Of a stretch of 64,000 nt of DNA, positions 48,561 to 60,679 are shown one piece after another. The translations under genes were made by a program, and so were the position numbers. The notes beneath the pieces are model-generated. The model saw nothing but the letters and a program-made list of their open reading frames with translations, had not been told where the DNA came from and made no database searches. Within the stretch, counting starts at the first letter, position 1; the number at the start of each line of letters is the position of its first letter. This DNA is from Juglans regia (lineage: Eukaryota > Streptophyta > Magnoliopsida > Fagales > Juglandaceae), in contig NC_049901.1 of NCBI RefSeq assembly GCF_001411555.2, positions 40,704,964 to 40,768,963 of the forward strand, read 5' to 3'.

Positions 48561-49338
48561 TAGAGGCAACTCGACGTGAGGGTCTAACAGGTAAGCTGCA
48601 AGCGGCACAGTTGTGCAGCTCTCCTTAAAATAGTTGTTTCCTCAATCTTGGGCGCTTCAATGTGTGAAGAAAGTGTAAAAGATAACAGGTTACACGTTTA
48701 ATTAAAAATTAAATATAACTATGTTATTAATTTTAATATAATATAGATAAGAATATCACATCGAGAGTAGCTAAGAATATCCCATGATTCAGAGAGCTCT
48801 AGGAATGATGAAGTAGAACTCAGCCAAATTAGAACTTGGTCCAATGGCTTATTCTTTCCTTAATAAGTGAGACATGATAACACTCAGAAAAATTCAGAAA
48901 AATATAGTCATAAAAAATAATTAATTAACGACAACATTGATGTTTTTTTTATCTAAAAAAGCATATATAGGATTGGTCGACAGGTTAATATGGAATTTCC
49001 ATGTGGATATGATTATGGAATTTCTATCTGGATATGATTATGGTAACATCTTGTTGGGTATGATATCTGTTAATAAAAAAGCACATGGACCCACAAGTAC
49101 TACTCTTTTGAGACTAATGAAGGTATATTTGTTCCAAATCTATAAGAAAAAGAAAATAATGGTAGCAATTAAGCTAGTGAGCAATTAGACTATAAAACTA
49201 AATTTGGCAATCTTCTCCTTGGCTCAGTCAAGAAATATGAGCCTAAACCCTCTTCTTCTTGTATTCTTTGATTTAATTCGCTGCAATTAATACTTTGATT
49301 AAAAAGAAGCTAGAGAGCATAGGCAATTAATGAATGGA

Positions 49339-49511
49339 AAATGCTAGTCCTATCGAGAATACTCACCGAGAGTGGGTACCGATTGTACTTTTTTTTAAAA
49401 ATATTTTTTAATGACTTTGTAAATTTTTTTTTTAATTTTTAAAGGGTTTAAAAGAATGTTTAAAAAAAAAATTACACATTCGGTAAGAATTCTTAATAGA
49501 CGTAGTAGGAT
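49339..49511. mobile_element. MITE-like inverted repeat
   Basis: The left arm ATGCTAGTCCTATCGAGAAT...ACTCACCGA is the approximate reverse complement of the right arm TCGGTAAGAATTCTTAATAG...GTAGTAGGAT. The centre is T-rich then A-rich. Confidence 0.6.
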
Positions 49512-50073
49512 TTTTTATTTATTTATTTATTTGGAAAATATGATTTTTGAACTCCAAACCTCTGTTTTGAAGGCTGTTAGTAATACCAACCAGGCTACCA
49601 ACCTTTGGCACATAATAGCCCCCTTAATGAATACATATGCATAGGTGTAGTTTTTTTTCCATGAATGTTCAAATTCATGATTTCATATAGACCGAAAGGA
49701 AGTGCATTTTTCCATGATAAAATAGTAGATGTCGGACTGACTGTTTGGGTAGACAGTAGTCAAGCAAAAAAACGACTTTCACCAAAGTTGATGACTTTGT
49801 ATAGAAAAAGGACCCAAAATGGTTCCCAAAAAATGCTTGATTTTTACGGTACTGGTTGTGGAGTATGATGACATTTCCTCCAATTCACAATGAAGTACCA
49901 ATCAACCTCTCTATAGAAGGAGCATTACGTGTACAGAAATATCTCTTCCTGAATCCATTTTCTCTGTGATCTCAGCAACCCAAAGTGTAACATTTCTTAA
50001 TGTAAAAGAAAGAGAAGATTATTTACCAAAACTTGGGTCTCTAACCAGTGGCCCCCTTTGGGTTCCTTTTTCT

Positions 50074-50105
<32 letters not shown>

Positions 50106-50933
50106 TACCACAAAGATCCAATGCTTTTGCTCATTATTGCCTCCCCATTTGACATATAATACAAGGTGGTCTCCAATGATTTTTCAACATCTTACCTCAT
50201 CCTTGTTTGTTTGGCATGCATGCATGACCATGTTTATTTCATGAGCCCATTATTAATTCTCGCTAGTCATCTTTGCTTATGTACTTCAAGAAGATAAGGT
50301 TTAACTTTGGTGATGCTAACCTTGGGTTGATTAACCTCTATATACACTTCATTAGTGGGAATGATGACAGCTGATGTGCCTGTCGTGTTTGGGTTGGAAC
50401 ATCCCCTAAACCACATCTTAACAATACGTAATTGTTTCTAATTCGCCAACAGATTATCTTTTTTTAATTTTTTAGTTTTATATGTCGTATTCAAACAACC
50501 GCCCTTGCCTCACTAGCACGTAATCCAAAGTCAAATGGTCTCTATAAAATTAACAACAATACACCCATTGTTTATTCTTATTAGTCATGAAAAAGTAATT
50601 AAGATTGTTTGTATGAGATTTTTTAGGCAGTGTAGACCCATATGAGCATTTGATATTGCATGAGTGTCTATCTCTTTTTGAACGGTTCTTCTATATACAA
50701 TCGGTAGATATAACCGGCATGCAGTCGTCCATGTCACGTCAGATTTAAAATGAATTGTTTACTCTTTCTTTAAACGTACATGTTCTCTCTCATCAGCTCG
50801 ATCTCTCTCTGCTTAGAGCTCTCTCTCATCAGCTCAAACTCTCTCATCAAGTGTCTCCACGTCAGTTCCGTTTGCACTAGGCGCTCGCAACAAGCGTTTT
50901 TCCTTTTTGAATTGGACAATCTAATTTTGACAA

Positions 50934-51109
50934 GAGAAATGATATTTACAGTCGTTGAGTGTGCAAGAACCGCACAATTTCTTTGAAAAAAGTGAGTAAA
51001 TACGAGATCTACATGAAAAAAATTAATTTTTTTAATAGTGAATTCTATTATCTTTCAAAGTAATTGTATGACACTTGTGCACTCTACGACTATATGTAGC
51101 ATTACTCTT
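50934..51109. mobile_element. MITE-like family B copy
   Basis: The left arm AGAGAAATGATATTTACAGT...TTGAGTGTGCAAG pairs with the right arm CTTGTGCACTCTACGACTAT...GTAGCATTACTCTT. This is the clearest member of family B here. Confidence 0.65.
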
Positions 51110-52428
51110 ATGACAATAAATAAATCCTTGAAGATCTCTATTTTGTATATGATGACCATGGCCCATAGTGTGTTGATTCGACTCGATTAACTAAATTCTC
51201 TTATGGGCCTCGGCAACAAACTACATAAGAGATTTGGGCTTTAGGCCTGAATGCTTGAACGTTACCCGTCTTATTATTTTAACCTCGGGTCGTTGTTGTG
51301 CTGGGCTGGAACCAGCCCAAAATACTGTTTCACAGCCCAGTGAGCCCACAGACATGTACTACTTTCCATAAACACACTGCGAAGAGGAAGAAGGTCCGGA
51401 AAGACATTTTCTTCCGAGCCGAAGTTCGCTTTCGCCAAAACAACAGGTTCTTCCCCTCTATTTGTCTAATGTCACGCTTAGGGTTTTGTAGCACCTTTTG
51501 ATGAATTTTTGGGTTTCTCTGTTTACGAAATAACTCTTTAATGGTTTCTCTGTCTTATAACTCGGAACTTAGTCTAATCAGCTGTACGAGTAATTTATAT
51601 GCTAGTTCTTTTGTCAAAGTGTAGATTTGAAGGTGACTGTTTGACTTCAGAATTTAAAATCGAATTGTGGGATTGGGGAAAGATGCTCTTTTGGGGCTCC
51701 GTTTCTCTCGACGGAAGATTTTTCAACTTTGTGACTTATGTTTGTTGCTGGTTTTAACCTCTGAATCTATATTATTGGGACCCTTGAACTGATGGAAAAT
51801 AGAAACTATCTAATACCGTAAGTTTTAAGAACTAAACTAAAAGAAGGTTAGAAATTCTATGCTTAACGACCAAGTACATTCCTGTAATTTTTGAGTAATT
51901 GTTTATAACTGTTCATAGATTATCATCAAGGTGATTATTTTTTTATTTACATTCTATGCAGTGTTATAGGCTTTGGAGGGCCTAAAATGTTTGGCCATTT
52001 CAGTAGCAGAGAAGTTTTGTCCTGAAATTTTTCCTATACGTAATATATATGTATATGTTTAGATATAGACATCTTTATGACTTAATACAATTGCAAACAT
52101 CCCACAACATATTCCAAGATCGGTAGTATACACACCCCCTGGACTTGTGCTCTGGTTATCGGTGCATATGAACATCATGCATAATCTCTTGGATTTATAT
52201 TTGTGTATGAATTCGATTATTCAAGATTGTTACGGTGCTCCCTTTCTTTCGTGTGCCTCGGGAAGAGCTTTTGTTCATTGATGATTTTTAATGTTGGTTG
52301 ATTGCTTTGACAGATATTGTGGAAATGACCCCCATTCTGTAACTCTATTAAATCACCATATTTTTTGTTTCACACTTTGTAATTTGTCATTATATTTGAT
52401 GGCATCTTAATTTTGTTCTTCTGTAGCA

Positions 52429-53029
52429 ATGAAGGTACGGTCGGCAGTTAAGAAGATGTGTGAGTTTTGTAAGACGGTTAAACGTCGTGGTCGTGTTTAT
52501 GTATTATGCACAGCTAATCCTAAACATAAGCAACGACAAGGCATGTCAACATTTTCATATGAAGGCCAGCCTCCTCCTACGTATGCGTTTTTCTTTTATT
52601 CCTGGCCCTTTTTTTTTTTTTAATGCACAAATGCATGAGTAATGACAAACTGATAAGTTCATAATGTAAAATTGTTGAAGCCTTGAGTATATTTTGAGGA
52701 AATAAATTATAGAACTTTCTTGAGGGACCACCTACTTTGCTTGATGGAAATGAAGCCGCTACCTGTTTGAATTGTTTATCTAGTGAACTACTGCACAAAC
52801 TCATATAATGCACACCCAGGATACCGAATATTTTCTTGGAACAGCTAGTAATAGACTTGTTGGTTTCAATTTTTTCAGGTCTTTGGATATGAGTACCAAA
52901 CTGGATAACTTTTCAGGTCACAACTTCAGGGCTGGTCTGGCTTCTCTCACACCAAAAAGGCCGGACTCTTCAATAATGTATGGATGGAGGGTAGGCCTCG
53001 CATCCATCCTGTCCAAAAAGGCCAATTAG
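52429..53029 (+). CDS. RPL36-like: Organellar-type ribosomal protein bL36 (nuclear gene)
   Basis: Two exons, 52429-52580 and 52879-53029, phase 2 junction; the product is 100 residues. Residues 1-38 are the complete bacterial-type L36: [20 protein letters not shown]..., with the zinc-ribbon ligands C11, C14, C27 and H33 intact. Bacterial L36 ends there. This protein has about 60 extra residues containing two similar blocks, [13 protein letters not shown] and [14 protein letters not shown], as in the roughly 103-residue nuclear L36 of Arabidopsis. It belongs to the large ribosomal subunit. Because plastids usually encode their own rpl36, this copy is likely mitochondrial, which is inference. 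No classical N-terminal presequence is visible, since the start codon is that of L36 itself. Confidence 0.93.
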
Positions 53030-53192
53030 CATCCGTTCTATGTGGAAGGGCAAGAATGAAATGGGACGGGGACAAAGTTTGATGAGGAACAAATGTTACT
53101 GATTTTTGCCTTGTGTAATTTTGTTTCTGTGCTGCTATGCTTATTTTGTCAACTCTTGACCTTATTTTTTATGTTCTGTTCAATCTGATGCT

Positions 53193-53274
53193 ATATTCTA
53201 CAGCTATAGTTGAAAGGGATGGTTAAAAAATGAATATTCTACAGCTATAGTTGAAAGGGATGGTTAAAAAATGA
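53193..53274. repeat. 41-bp perfect or near-perfect tandem duplication
   Basis: The unit beginning ATATTCTACAGCTATAGTTG and ending GGTTAAAAAATGA occurs at 53193 and again at 53234. Confidence 0.9.
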
Positions 53275-53578
53275 AGGAAAGAAAGAAAAAAAGAAAGAAA
53301 AGAGTAGGAATTGGAGTAAACAAGGTTGCCTGAGATTGCAGATGTCAAATGTTCTCCAAATCTTGGGCAGATCTTTATGAAAGCAACTGAAAAGTTGGGA
53401 AAAGTCTCTTTTCTGGAGCTAGAAAAGCTTCTCCTTGAAGCATAATTCAGCACTCTGGCCCTTGTAACTTAAAATATATTGAAGGCATGGCGTAGAGTTG
53501 GAATACCATGATCATGGAGAAGAAATACTAGTGGAGATGGGATTTTTTTGTTGCACTTTCTTAGGAGAGAGTAACACC

Positions 53579-53763
53579 TCGTTTGATTATACAGATGAGA
53601 TAAAAATTGAAAGTTAAATAAAATATTGTTAGAATATAATCTTTTAATATTATTTTTATTTTTGAATTTGAAAATTTTGAATTTTTTATTATATTTTGTG
53701 TAGGAATTTGAAAAAATTATAATGATTAGATGAAATGGGATGAGATAGTTTGTGTAACCAAAC
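53579..53763. mobile_element. MITE-like family A copy
   Basis: Starts CGTTTGATTATACAGATGAG, has TTAAATAAAATATTGTTAGA and TTTTTTATTATATTTTGTGT, and ends GATGAGATAGTTTGTGTAAC followed by CAAACAAGA. Confidence 0.65.
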
Positions 53764-54275
53764 AAGACCCAAGAAAAGGTGGCTTCCAAGCTAAGAAATA
53801 CATCTTTTTTCAAAGCCTAATTTTGCATAGAGAAAACCTGGAGACCAACCGGTCTGGAGGCAAGCCATAACCAGCCCTACAATCTCAATTTGTCATGTCA
53901 ACATGTTATGTGACTAACTATGCACTTGCCTATACCAGATCTCATCCCTTACCCAAACTCTCCCCAACACCCCACGCCCATCCCATGCATTAGGTTTCAG
54001 TGTTTTAGTTTCTACTCTGCTACCCAAATTCTCCCAATCATTCTGACGGCAATGACAAGATAACACAACGGTGACGGAGCTCGACCCGCCCAGCCCTCCC
54101 GAATAGATAACACGACGGCACAAACATTTCAAGACATTATTTTCTGTTCAGAGACAGCAAATAGTGTTAAGAAAACTCTCTTTCTAAAGCAAAAGAGATA
54201 ACAGTAATAGAATAGTCAAAATATGTATACTCCATAATACAAGTGGATTGGGAATCATAACTTTTTTTCAAATAC

Positions 54276-54475
54276 CAAGACCCAAAAGCAAACTGAAACT
54301 AAAGCACCTGAACATTTCCTTTTTCACCCTAAAAGTAAAGCACCTGAGCATTTCCTTTTACAAGCCAAGACCCAAAAGCAAACTGAAAGTAAAGCACTTG
54401 AACATTTACATGCCAAGGCCCAATAACAAACTGAAAGTAAAGCAATCGGTGTTTACATGCCAAGACCCAGTTTCA
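54276..54475. repeat. Degenerate minisatellite
   Basis: Phrases CCAAGACCCAAAAGCAAACT, GAAAGTAAAGCACTTGAACA and CATTTCCTTTT recur three to four times with partial loss, at about 54276, 54330, 54365, 54413 and 54460. They give the KPRPKSKLKVKHLNI repeats in the overlapping open frame, which is not taken as a gene. Confidence 0.75.
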
Positions 54476-56761
54476 TTTCCTTTTTCTTTGTTTATACTTT
54501 TCAGCCTCAAGCACCTGAACATTGAAAATTGAACATTTGGCACTGTATTTAAACTTACTGATATTTTGAATTACAATCAACTAACTTTTAGAAAACATAA
54601 ATTAATGGAGCCATATATTAAAAGAACAAAAAAGAGTGCTATTAAATATTGCATGTGTGATTCTCGAAGACCGAAAAAGGAGCCATATGTCTGCTTCTCG
54701 AAGACCTTTTTACAAACACTTACTGATATTTTACAAACAATTTCTATTTGCTTCAACAAAGAGTGCTACTACATATTTCTCATAACCTATTCAATTAGAG
54801 ATAACTATTTACATTTTATAACATATTATTTTTTTGATAAGTAACAGGAAGTGGTGAAAAAAGAGGACTTCCTAGGACAAAAAAAAAAAAAAAAAAATCG
54901 AGACTCTACATCCAAATGATGTTTAGGGCATATTCTCCAAGCAAAAGAGATAAAGTGCAAAAATCAAACCATTAGTAGTGGCGATGACAAAATCTCAGAG
55001 GAAAAATCAGATTCGAAGGGGAAGGTTGAGTTTCAAACGTATTCCATGTAGTGTGTCATGCAACGGTGAATTGTGCTATTAGAGGAATTAATCAGCTGCT
55101 TTCCGTTCTATGATGCTACAGACCCTTCATCTTACGTGTAGTCAGTCTATTGGTGGACTGTTTTTCGCCCAACAACAATAGGCTTGTTGCAAAGCATTTC
55201 TCTTTTGCATATTTGTATTTGAGTCGTGCTATACAGAAGTCTCATACTCCTGCACATCATTTAAAAACATATGATTTTATCATTTTACCCTCATATTTTA
55301 ATGTGGGAGTTATGTTTAGAATTTTTCTTTGTACTTTTATGACGTTTCTATCTTTGCAACAATGCCAAATTTGTGCTATAAGTTATAATGATGGATAATT
55401 AGGTTGGTAAGGCAATTGATCGAATCTAAAGACTCTTATTATAAAATTTATTTATCTTATTTTTTTTTTATTATTCTCTCAATATCTCTTAACGTGACAT
55501 TAAATTATAGGTCTATTAGTAAAATGTAATAAATAGTATCTAATAATTTAATATCACATCATAAGATGATAGGAAAATGATAAAAAAATAATGATGAGTA
55601 GCATTACTATTCATCAATTTTTTGCAGCTATTTCATAAAATTATAAAATGTTTTTATATAACTATAATAAAGATAGATGGGGGATGTTATTCATCATTTC
55701 ACATTATACACTTTACATATTTTAATTTTTTATTTTATTTTATTTTATTTTATTCTTACTAAACTAATTAAATTGTTCTATTTATTATCTATACATCACA
55801 TATATACTTGTTATGAGAAAAAAGAAAAAAGAAAAACTAAAAAAGAAGCAGTGTGTGGTGTGTGAGATGCGAAGTAGAATTATTCAATAAATTATACCGA
55901 CCAAAACTCTGTCGTATCAACGGATATAAAGACCTATGTTATCGGTTAGTATTTTTGTCAATATAACAAGTTTTTCGAAATATATTCCGTCCAATATTTA
56001 ATATATATATTTTATATATAAAGATGGGGGGTTCGATCTTTAATTTTCTTAATAAAAAATTAAAATATTATCAATTGATCCAAATGATATTGACCTTCTA
56101 ATATTTAATATTAATGTACATATATAACTGTGTATATGTGTATTTATACACAAATATTAAGCTATCGACTATATGGCCCAGCAAGATTTATGATATCTTT
56201 GAAACATGCGTTTAGCTTATCTGGTGATGTGACTCAAGGAAAAGCTTTATCCATTTATTAAGAATACTTTGTCTCTTATTAAATAAATAAATATTGACTG
56301 CACAAATAACGTACGATTCATAGGAGAAAGATTTAATTATCTTATGTAAATTTAATTATTAAATTCTTTATGCATTATCCTTTGTCAATAAAATAAAATT
56401 ACAAATTTAAAATAAGGAGACTGCAGTGCACTGTTCTTGTTAGTTGTTACTGTTATTCACTCTATGAGAAAAGCTTCACTCTATTCAAAGTCGGCAACGA
56501 AGTCAGTAGAACATGTCAGAGACGGCGGCAACGTTGAAAAGCCCATCAAATTTGGAAATCAAATAACACCCAATTGGTTCTGATAAGGACCCAAGTCCAA
56601 GAGGATTCAGCTTTCTTATTTTGCAATCTCTCTCTCTCTGTTTTTTTTTTTTACACTACGGCATTTCAGAACCCTAGAATTCGCTTAGGATTTGCCGTCC
56701 GGTGGTGGTTTTCTCGGAATCTATGTGTCGTTGTTAAGTTCTGTTTGAGTTTTTGGCGATT

Positions 56762-59648
56762 ATGGTAATGCAGAATAGCTCGATTGGTGCTTGGATCCGT
56801 CACTTCCTTGCTTGCACAGGGTAAGTCCTCGGTTCCGGACCCTAATTCTCGATAATCAGTTTTATTCAAATTTGATTTTGGTTTTGTCGAGTACTTTTCT
56901 TGCTTTTGTCGAGTGAATTGATTGCTCTGAAGTTTTGTGTCCAAAAAGTAAGGAAAGTACTTCAGTTAGGGATGTTTCTGCTATTAATGTTTGTTATGGC
57001 TTTCACCTTTTTTTTTTTATTTGCCCCTTTTTGGAATGTCCGTTGACTTGCTTGTTCAACTGTTACGTTTATTTTATTTTGTTTATGTCAGCATGTTGTT
57101 GTAAATTTCAAACATTGTCGCCATTAATAGCAATCCGATCTCTTTTTCCTTTTGTTCCTTGGAGAGTATTTAAAATTTACCTCAGCAAGGGAATATAAAG
57201 TTTCACATCAGTGCACGTATGTAGGGAGTTCATTGCCTCCTCATACCTTTTAAGCTTGTAGACGATTGGCGATTAAGAAATATCTCATCTATAAAATTTT
57301 CAGACTTCAAAGTCTATATTTATAAAGATACAAAAAAGCATATGAGCATATAGATTGGATTATATATGGTATTCAAGTATGTGAAAGTTGGCGTGCATGG
57401 TGCATGTGAATTGTCAATATGTCAACTCAATTGATAGCAGCTTTGGTAATAGAGATGGTAATGTGTTATTTTTGGAAAATTTATATTCCTGTATTAACCA
57501 ACCATAAATCCATGAACTAGTAAAAATGGGTTGAAAGAATGGCGCTATTAACTAATACACAAATGGGGACATACGATTCTGGTGGGCTGGGAACACAGAA
57601 GGAGAGAAATGCAGCTATTTCCCATGCAAATAAACAATTCGTAAGTCACAATCTTAGCATTCAAGATCTACATGGTAGCCTCTGTCACATGTCATTGAAA
57701 ATGAGAAGAGACATTAATATTGCAGATATATGTTGCGTGTGTGGGTTAGAAGTACTCTAATATGTCTTCTTTCATTAAGCTTTCCAAATCTGTACCTTTC
57801 CACCTGTTGCTGAACCGGCTTGACCCTATCAACTTCACCATCTTACTAGTTGTCCATCTGCTCTCATCTTTCAGTTACTCCCTTTGTGCTTTCTTTCTGT
57901 GCCTAAGGCTTCGTTATGTGAAATGGAAATGAAATCAATGAATCAAGGCTGCACCAGGACATCAGCCTTGACATGGAAACAAATTAAGGCTATAGTGTGA
58001 ATTTATCATCCTGAACAAAATTGATTGACAAGAATCTACTTATAGTGACCCTAGTTGAAGCCAAATTGCATTCAATTTTTATAGGGTATTCAAACAGCTT
58101 CTATAAATTATGTCAACGTTAGTGCCCAGACTCTCTAGAAGAAAAATTTCTAGCCATTCTTTTGAGTCTCAAACTATTGGTATCCATTCGTGTCAGGGAA
58201 AGATGATGAGAAACTGCACAAGGACCGTGTGCTTTTTGTCTGGTGTCCTTGATAATGTGAAATTGTATTGAGTTTGATGGCCGTTTTGTGACACTGTTGG
58301 TACTGCATCTAGCTTCACAACTGTTGAACATGAATTATTTCCCCTAATTGGGAGAAGGAAAGTGAAATAAAATGTTGATGACTACTGCTTATACTGGTTC
58401 AAGTGCTGACATGTACTGATCTGGCCTTAATGCTCTGCTATATTGGTTGCTGTTATTTATTGTACATGTGGTTTAACTTGGTTTGTAACAGAACAGTGGT
58501 TGCTTTGGATGCTGCTCTAAACCCACACCAATTATTGCTGTTGATGAGCCATCAAAGGGACTGAAAATTCAAGGGCGCATGGTGAGAAAACCTAGTATAT
58601 CAGATGATTTTTGGAGTACCAGCACATATGATCCAGACAACAGCACCATTCAGTCTCAAAGAAGCATCTCATCTATCAGCACATCAAACCAGACCTTCAA
58701 TTCTGGCAGTGGGATTGGTAGCACAAGCTGCAATTCTCACTTTGTAAATCATGGCAAGTTCTCTTATGTTATTCTTTATCTCCCGCTTACGTGCTGAGAA
58801 AAATATGGTTGTTTTTATATGCTGCGATCTGGAGAATTTTGTTACCTCGTTGTGGTGAGTTGCATTCATGATTATTGGTTTTGTGCAATTCTGGTTTGTG
58901 AGACGGAGTCACGTAACATGTTCATTTGTTGATTGTAGGCCTTCTGCTCTGGAATCAAACCAGGCTTCAATGGACTGGAAGTAGCAGGTCCAGGGATCAA
59001 ACTCAACAAAGTCGGGAACCCCGATTAAGGTGTCTTACGTGTGCCTTTTATGATGAATTCATTGGTTAAAATCCTGCAGTAACCATCCAGAAAGTTAATC
59101 GATAAGCATTGCTGTTTCCCATCTACTAAAAGCAAAGCCATCACTTTTTAAATGATTTAAGCAGTGCTCTTTTTTATGGTTTTTAATGACAGATTCCCAC
59201 TTGGTTTTCAAACTTTTTGAAATGGAATTTATACGTGATCAATGTAAGTGTTATTGTGATTAATTAAGAAGGGAGAAATTATGTGGAGAGTTAATTGTAA
59301 ACACATATATCTGGCAGAAAATGATTATTATATGATGACTTTGTTTGCTCCCCACTCTATGGGCTAGAATCACTATTATTAATGCCGTTTGACTTGCCAA
59401 GAAAAAAATGTCTGTTTGACTTGTGTTTTTTGCAGTTGGAACGAGACCTATGAAAGTTGTCTAGGGACCAAACAGCCTTTCCCCCAGCCCATTCCTCTAT
59501 CTGTAAGTGTGCTCTGTAATTTGGTAATCTTTCAACTGTTGGAAAATTTTTCTAATTCATTTTGCTGTTTGTGTTTATAAACTTTTATTGATAGGAAATG
59601 ATAGAGTTTCTGGTAGATGTATGGGAGCAGGAGAGGCTGTATGATTGA
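56762..59648 (+). CDS. Plant DUF4050 / Gag1-clamp-like protein, unknown function
   Basis: Five exons: 56762-56820, 58497-58753, 58939-59029, 59436-59502 and 59595-59648; the product is 175 residues. A second in-frame ATG at 56768 is an equally possible start. The N-terminus has a short helix (GAWIRHFLACTG) and a Cys cluster (GGCFGCCSKPTPIIAVDEPS), which could be acylated (inference). A Ser/Thr-rich middle follows (DDFWSTSTYD...SQRSISSISTSNQ). The C-terminal conserved part has NHGLLLWNQTRLQW, SWNETYESCLGTKQPFPQPI and EMIEFLVDVWEQERLYD, the signature of a plant family annotated, as I recall, with the DUF4050/Gag1-like clamp domain. Intron 2 starts with GC (CATG|GCAAGT), a GC-AG intron; the phase is kept only with this donor. 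No biochemical function is known to me. Confidence 0.88.
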
Positions 59649-60637
59649 GGAAGTGTATTCATATGAAGATCCCCACTCTGAAACTCTTAAGAGTCTTTCG
59701 TGTATAGTTGGGACAAACGAGGAACAGAAAGATCGAACAAATTTTTCCATCTCAATTGTAATGCTACGTGCTAATGAAAATATTATCTTCTTTTTCTTAA
59801 TCTTTATCTTTCTTCCCCTATCTTCTGCATATGCCCTATTGGATATGCCCCCTCTACTATATTTAAACTGAATACAGATGTAAATGTGTAGATATACTGA
59901 GACTTGATGCTTTCTTTTCTTTTCGTTTTTCTTCTCCATTGGCTGTTATTTTTATTAGTCAATTTGTTAAACTAAACTGGGTGCATGTATGTGTTGTTAT
60001 TATCTATCTGCCTGATTGGCCATTCTGTAGTTAAGTGCATGCGCACGCACATACTTACATCAGCACAACCACGGACGTCCACACTCTTGTATCGTGTATG
60101 CATTTTTTTTATTTTTTTTATTTGGGTGTATTTCTTTACCTATTTTCTTCCAGTCAAGACTACATAGAGATACTCCACAGAATGAATGTGCTGTGCATGC
60201 ACCCTCAGAAAGAACATTGCAATGAATATTAGTCTTTGTCAATATTCTATATGGTTGGTTTATGATTCATGTACAAGGACTTTGTTACATATGATCCATG
60301 CATGTTAGGTTGGTTTCAATTTTCTGCAAAATATTAGTTTATTTAGTTGGTGGTTGAAACTTTGATGTACTCATCTTTTGTATGCTTTTCCAAATGCTTA
60401 TGGAGAGCAATCAGAGCATGAAATTCCTGCCATCGAACCACGTGATGTACGTTTAATACTCCAATGGGCAATGGGTATCTAGCGAGGATTTTTGTCATTC
60501 AAACGACATTTTAGGTGTCCCAAGCTTCTGACTCAATTGAAATTGTTTAATATTCACTGCTGGGTAGTAAGAGACACGGCTTATGGGCCTTATTTTTCTG
60601 ATAAAAAGAAGGAAAAAAAGGTGCTATAGGACAGGGC

Positions 60638-60641
<4 letters not shown>

Positions 60642-60673
<32 letters not shown>
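60642..60673. repeat. (GA)n microsatellite
   Basis: GA tract of about 32 bp; source of the SLSLSLSL run in overlapping minus-strand frames. Confidence 0.95.

Positions 60674-60679
<6 letters not shown>

Larger units (their letters stand above)
46649..48659 (-). mobile_element. Probable solo LTR of a retrotransposon
   Basis: A block of about 2.0 kb starting TGTTAGGGACCTCGG and ending GGGCGCTTCA, i.e. TG...CA in either orientation. Read on the minus strand it has an LTR layout: a long GC-rich U3 with tandem repeats, then a TATA sequence (CTTATAAATAGGACCC at about 47663-47678), then an AT-rich R/U5-like part. The pentamer AATGT occurs at both borders (46647-46651 and 48659-48663) but overlaps the TG/CA ends, so the exact boundaries and target duplication are uncertain. 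No gag/pol frame lies on either side, hence solo LTR. The family (Copia or Gypsy) is undetermined. Confidence 0.55.
48660..52428. other. Intergenic; promoter and 5-prime UTR of the bL36 gene at its end
   Basis: AT-rich DNA with two MITE-like elements (listed). A repeat phrase TTTTTGAACTCCAAACCTCT...CCAGGCTACCAACCTTTGGCA at about 49540-49610 reappears in related form at about 63407-63470. From about 51240 the sequence becomes gene-like: 51380-51446 may be a leader exon ending CAACAG|GT. A 980-bp 5-prime UTR intron would end at CTGTAG 52426, just before the bL36 ATG. Confidence 0.5.
53030..56761. other. Intergenic; 5-prime UTR of the DUF4050-like gene at its end
   Basis: Contains bL36 3-prime flank, a 41-bp tandem duplication, a family A MITE copy and a degenerate minisatellite (listed separately), then AT-rich DNA with poly-A/T runs. 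The minus-strand frame at 53914-54132 has no recognised domain. From about 56440 the sequence (GGCGGCAACG, CTCTCTCTCTG) looks like promoter and leader of the gene starting 56762. Confidence 0.55.

Noticed and set aside
57539..57760. 73-codon frame within intron 1 of the DUF4050-like gene
   Set aside because: No recognised motif, and it lies within a large intron. A nested gene cannot be excluded but is unsupported.
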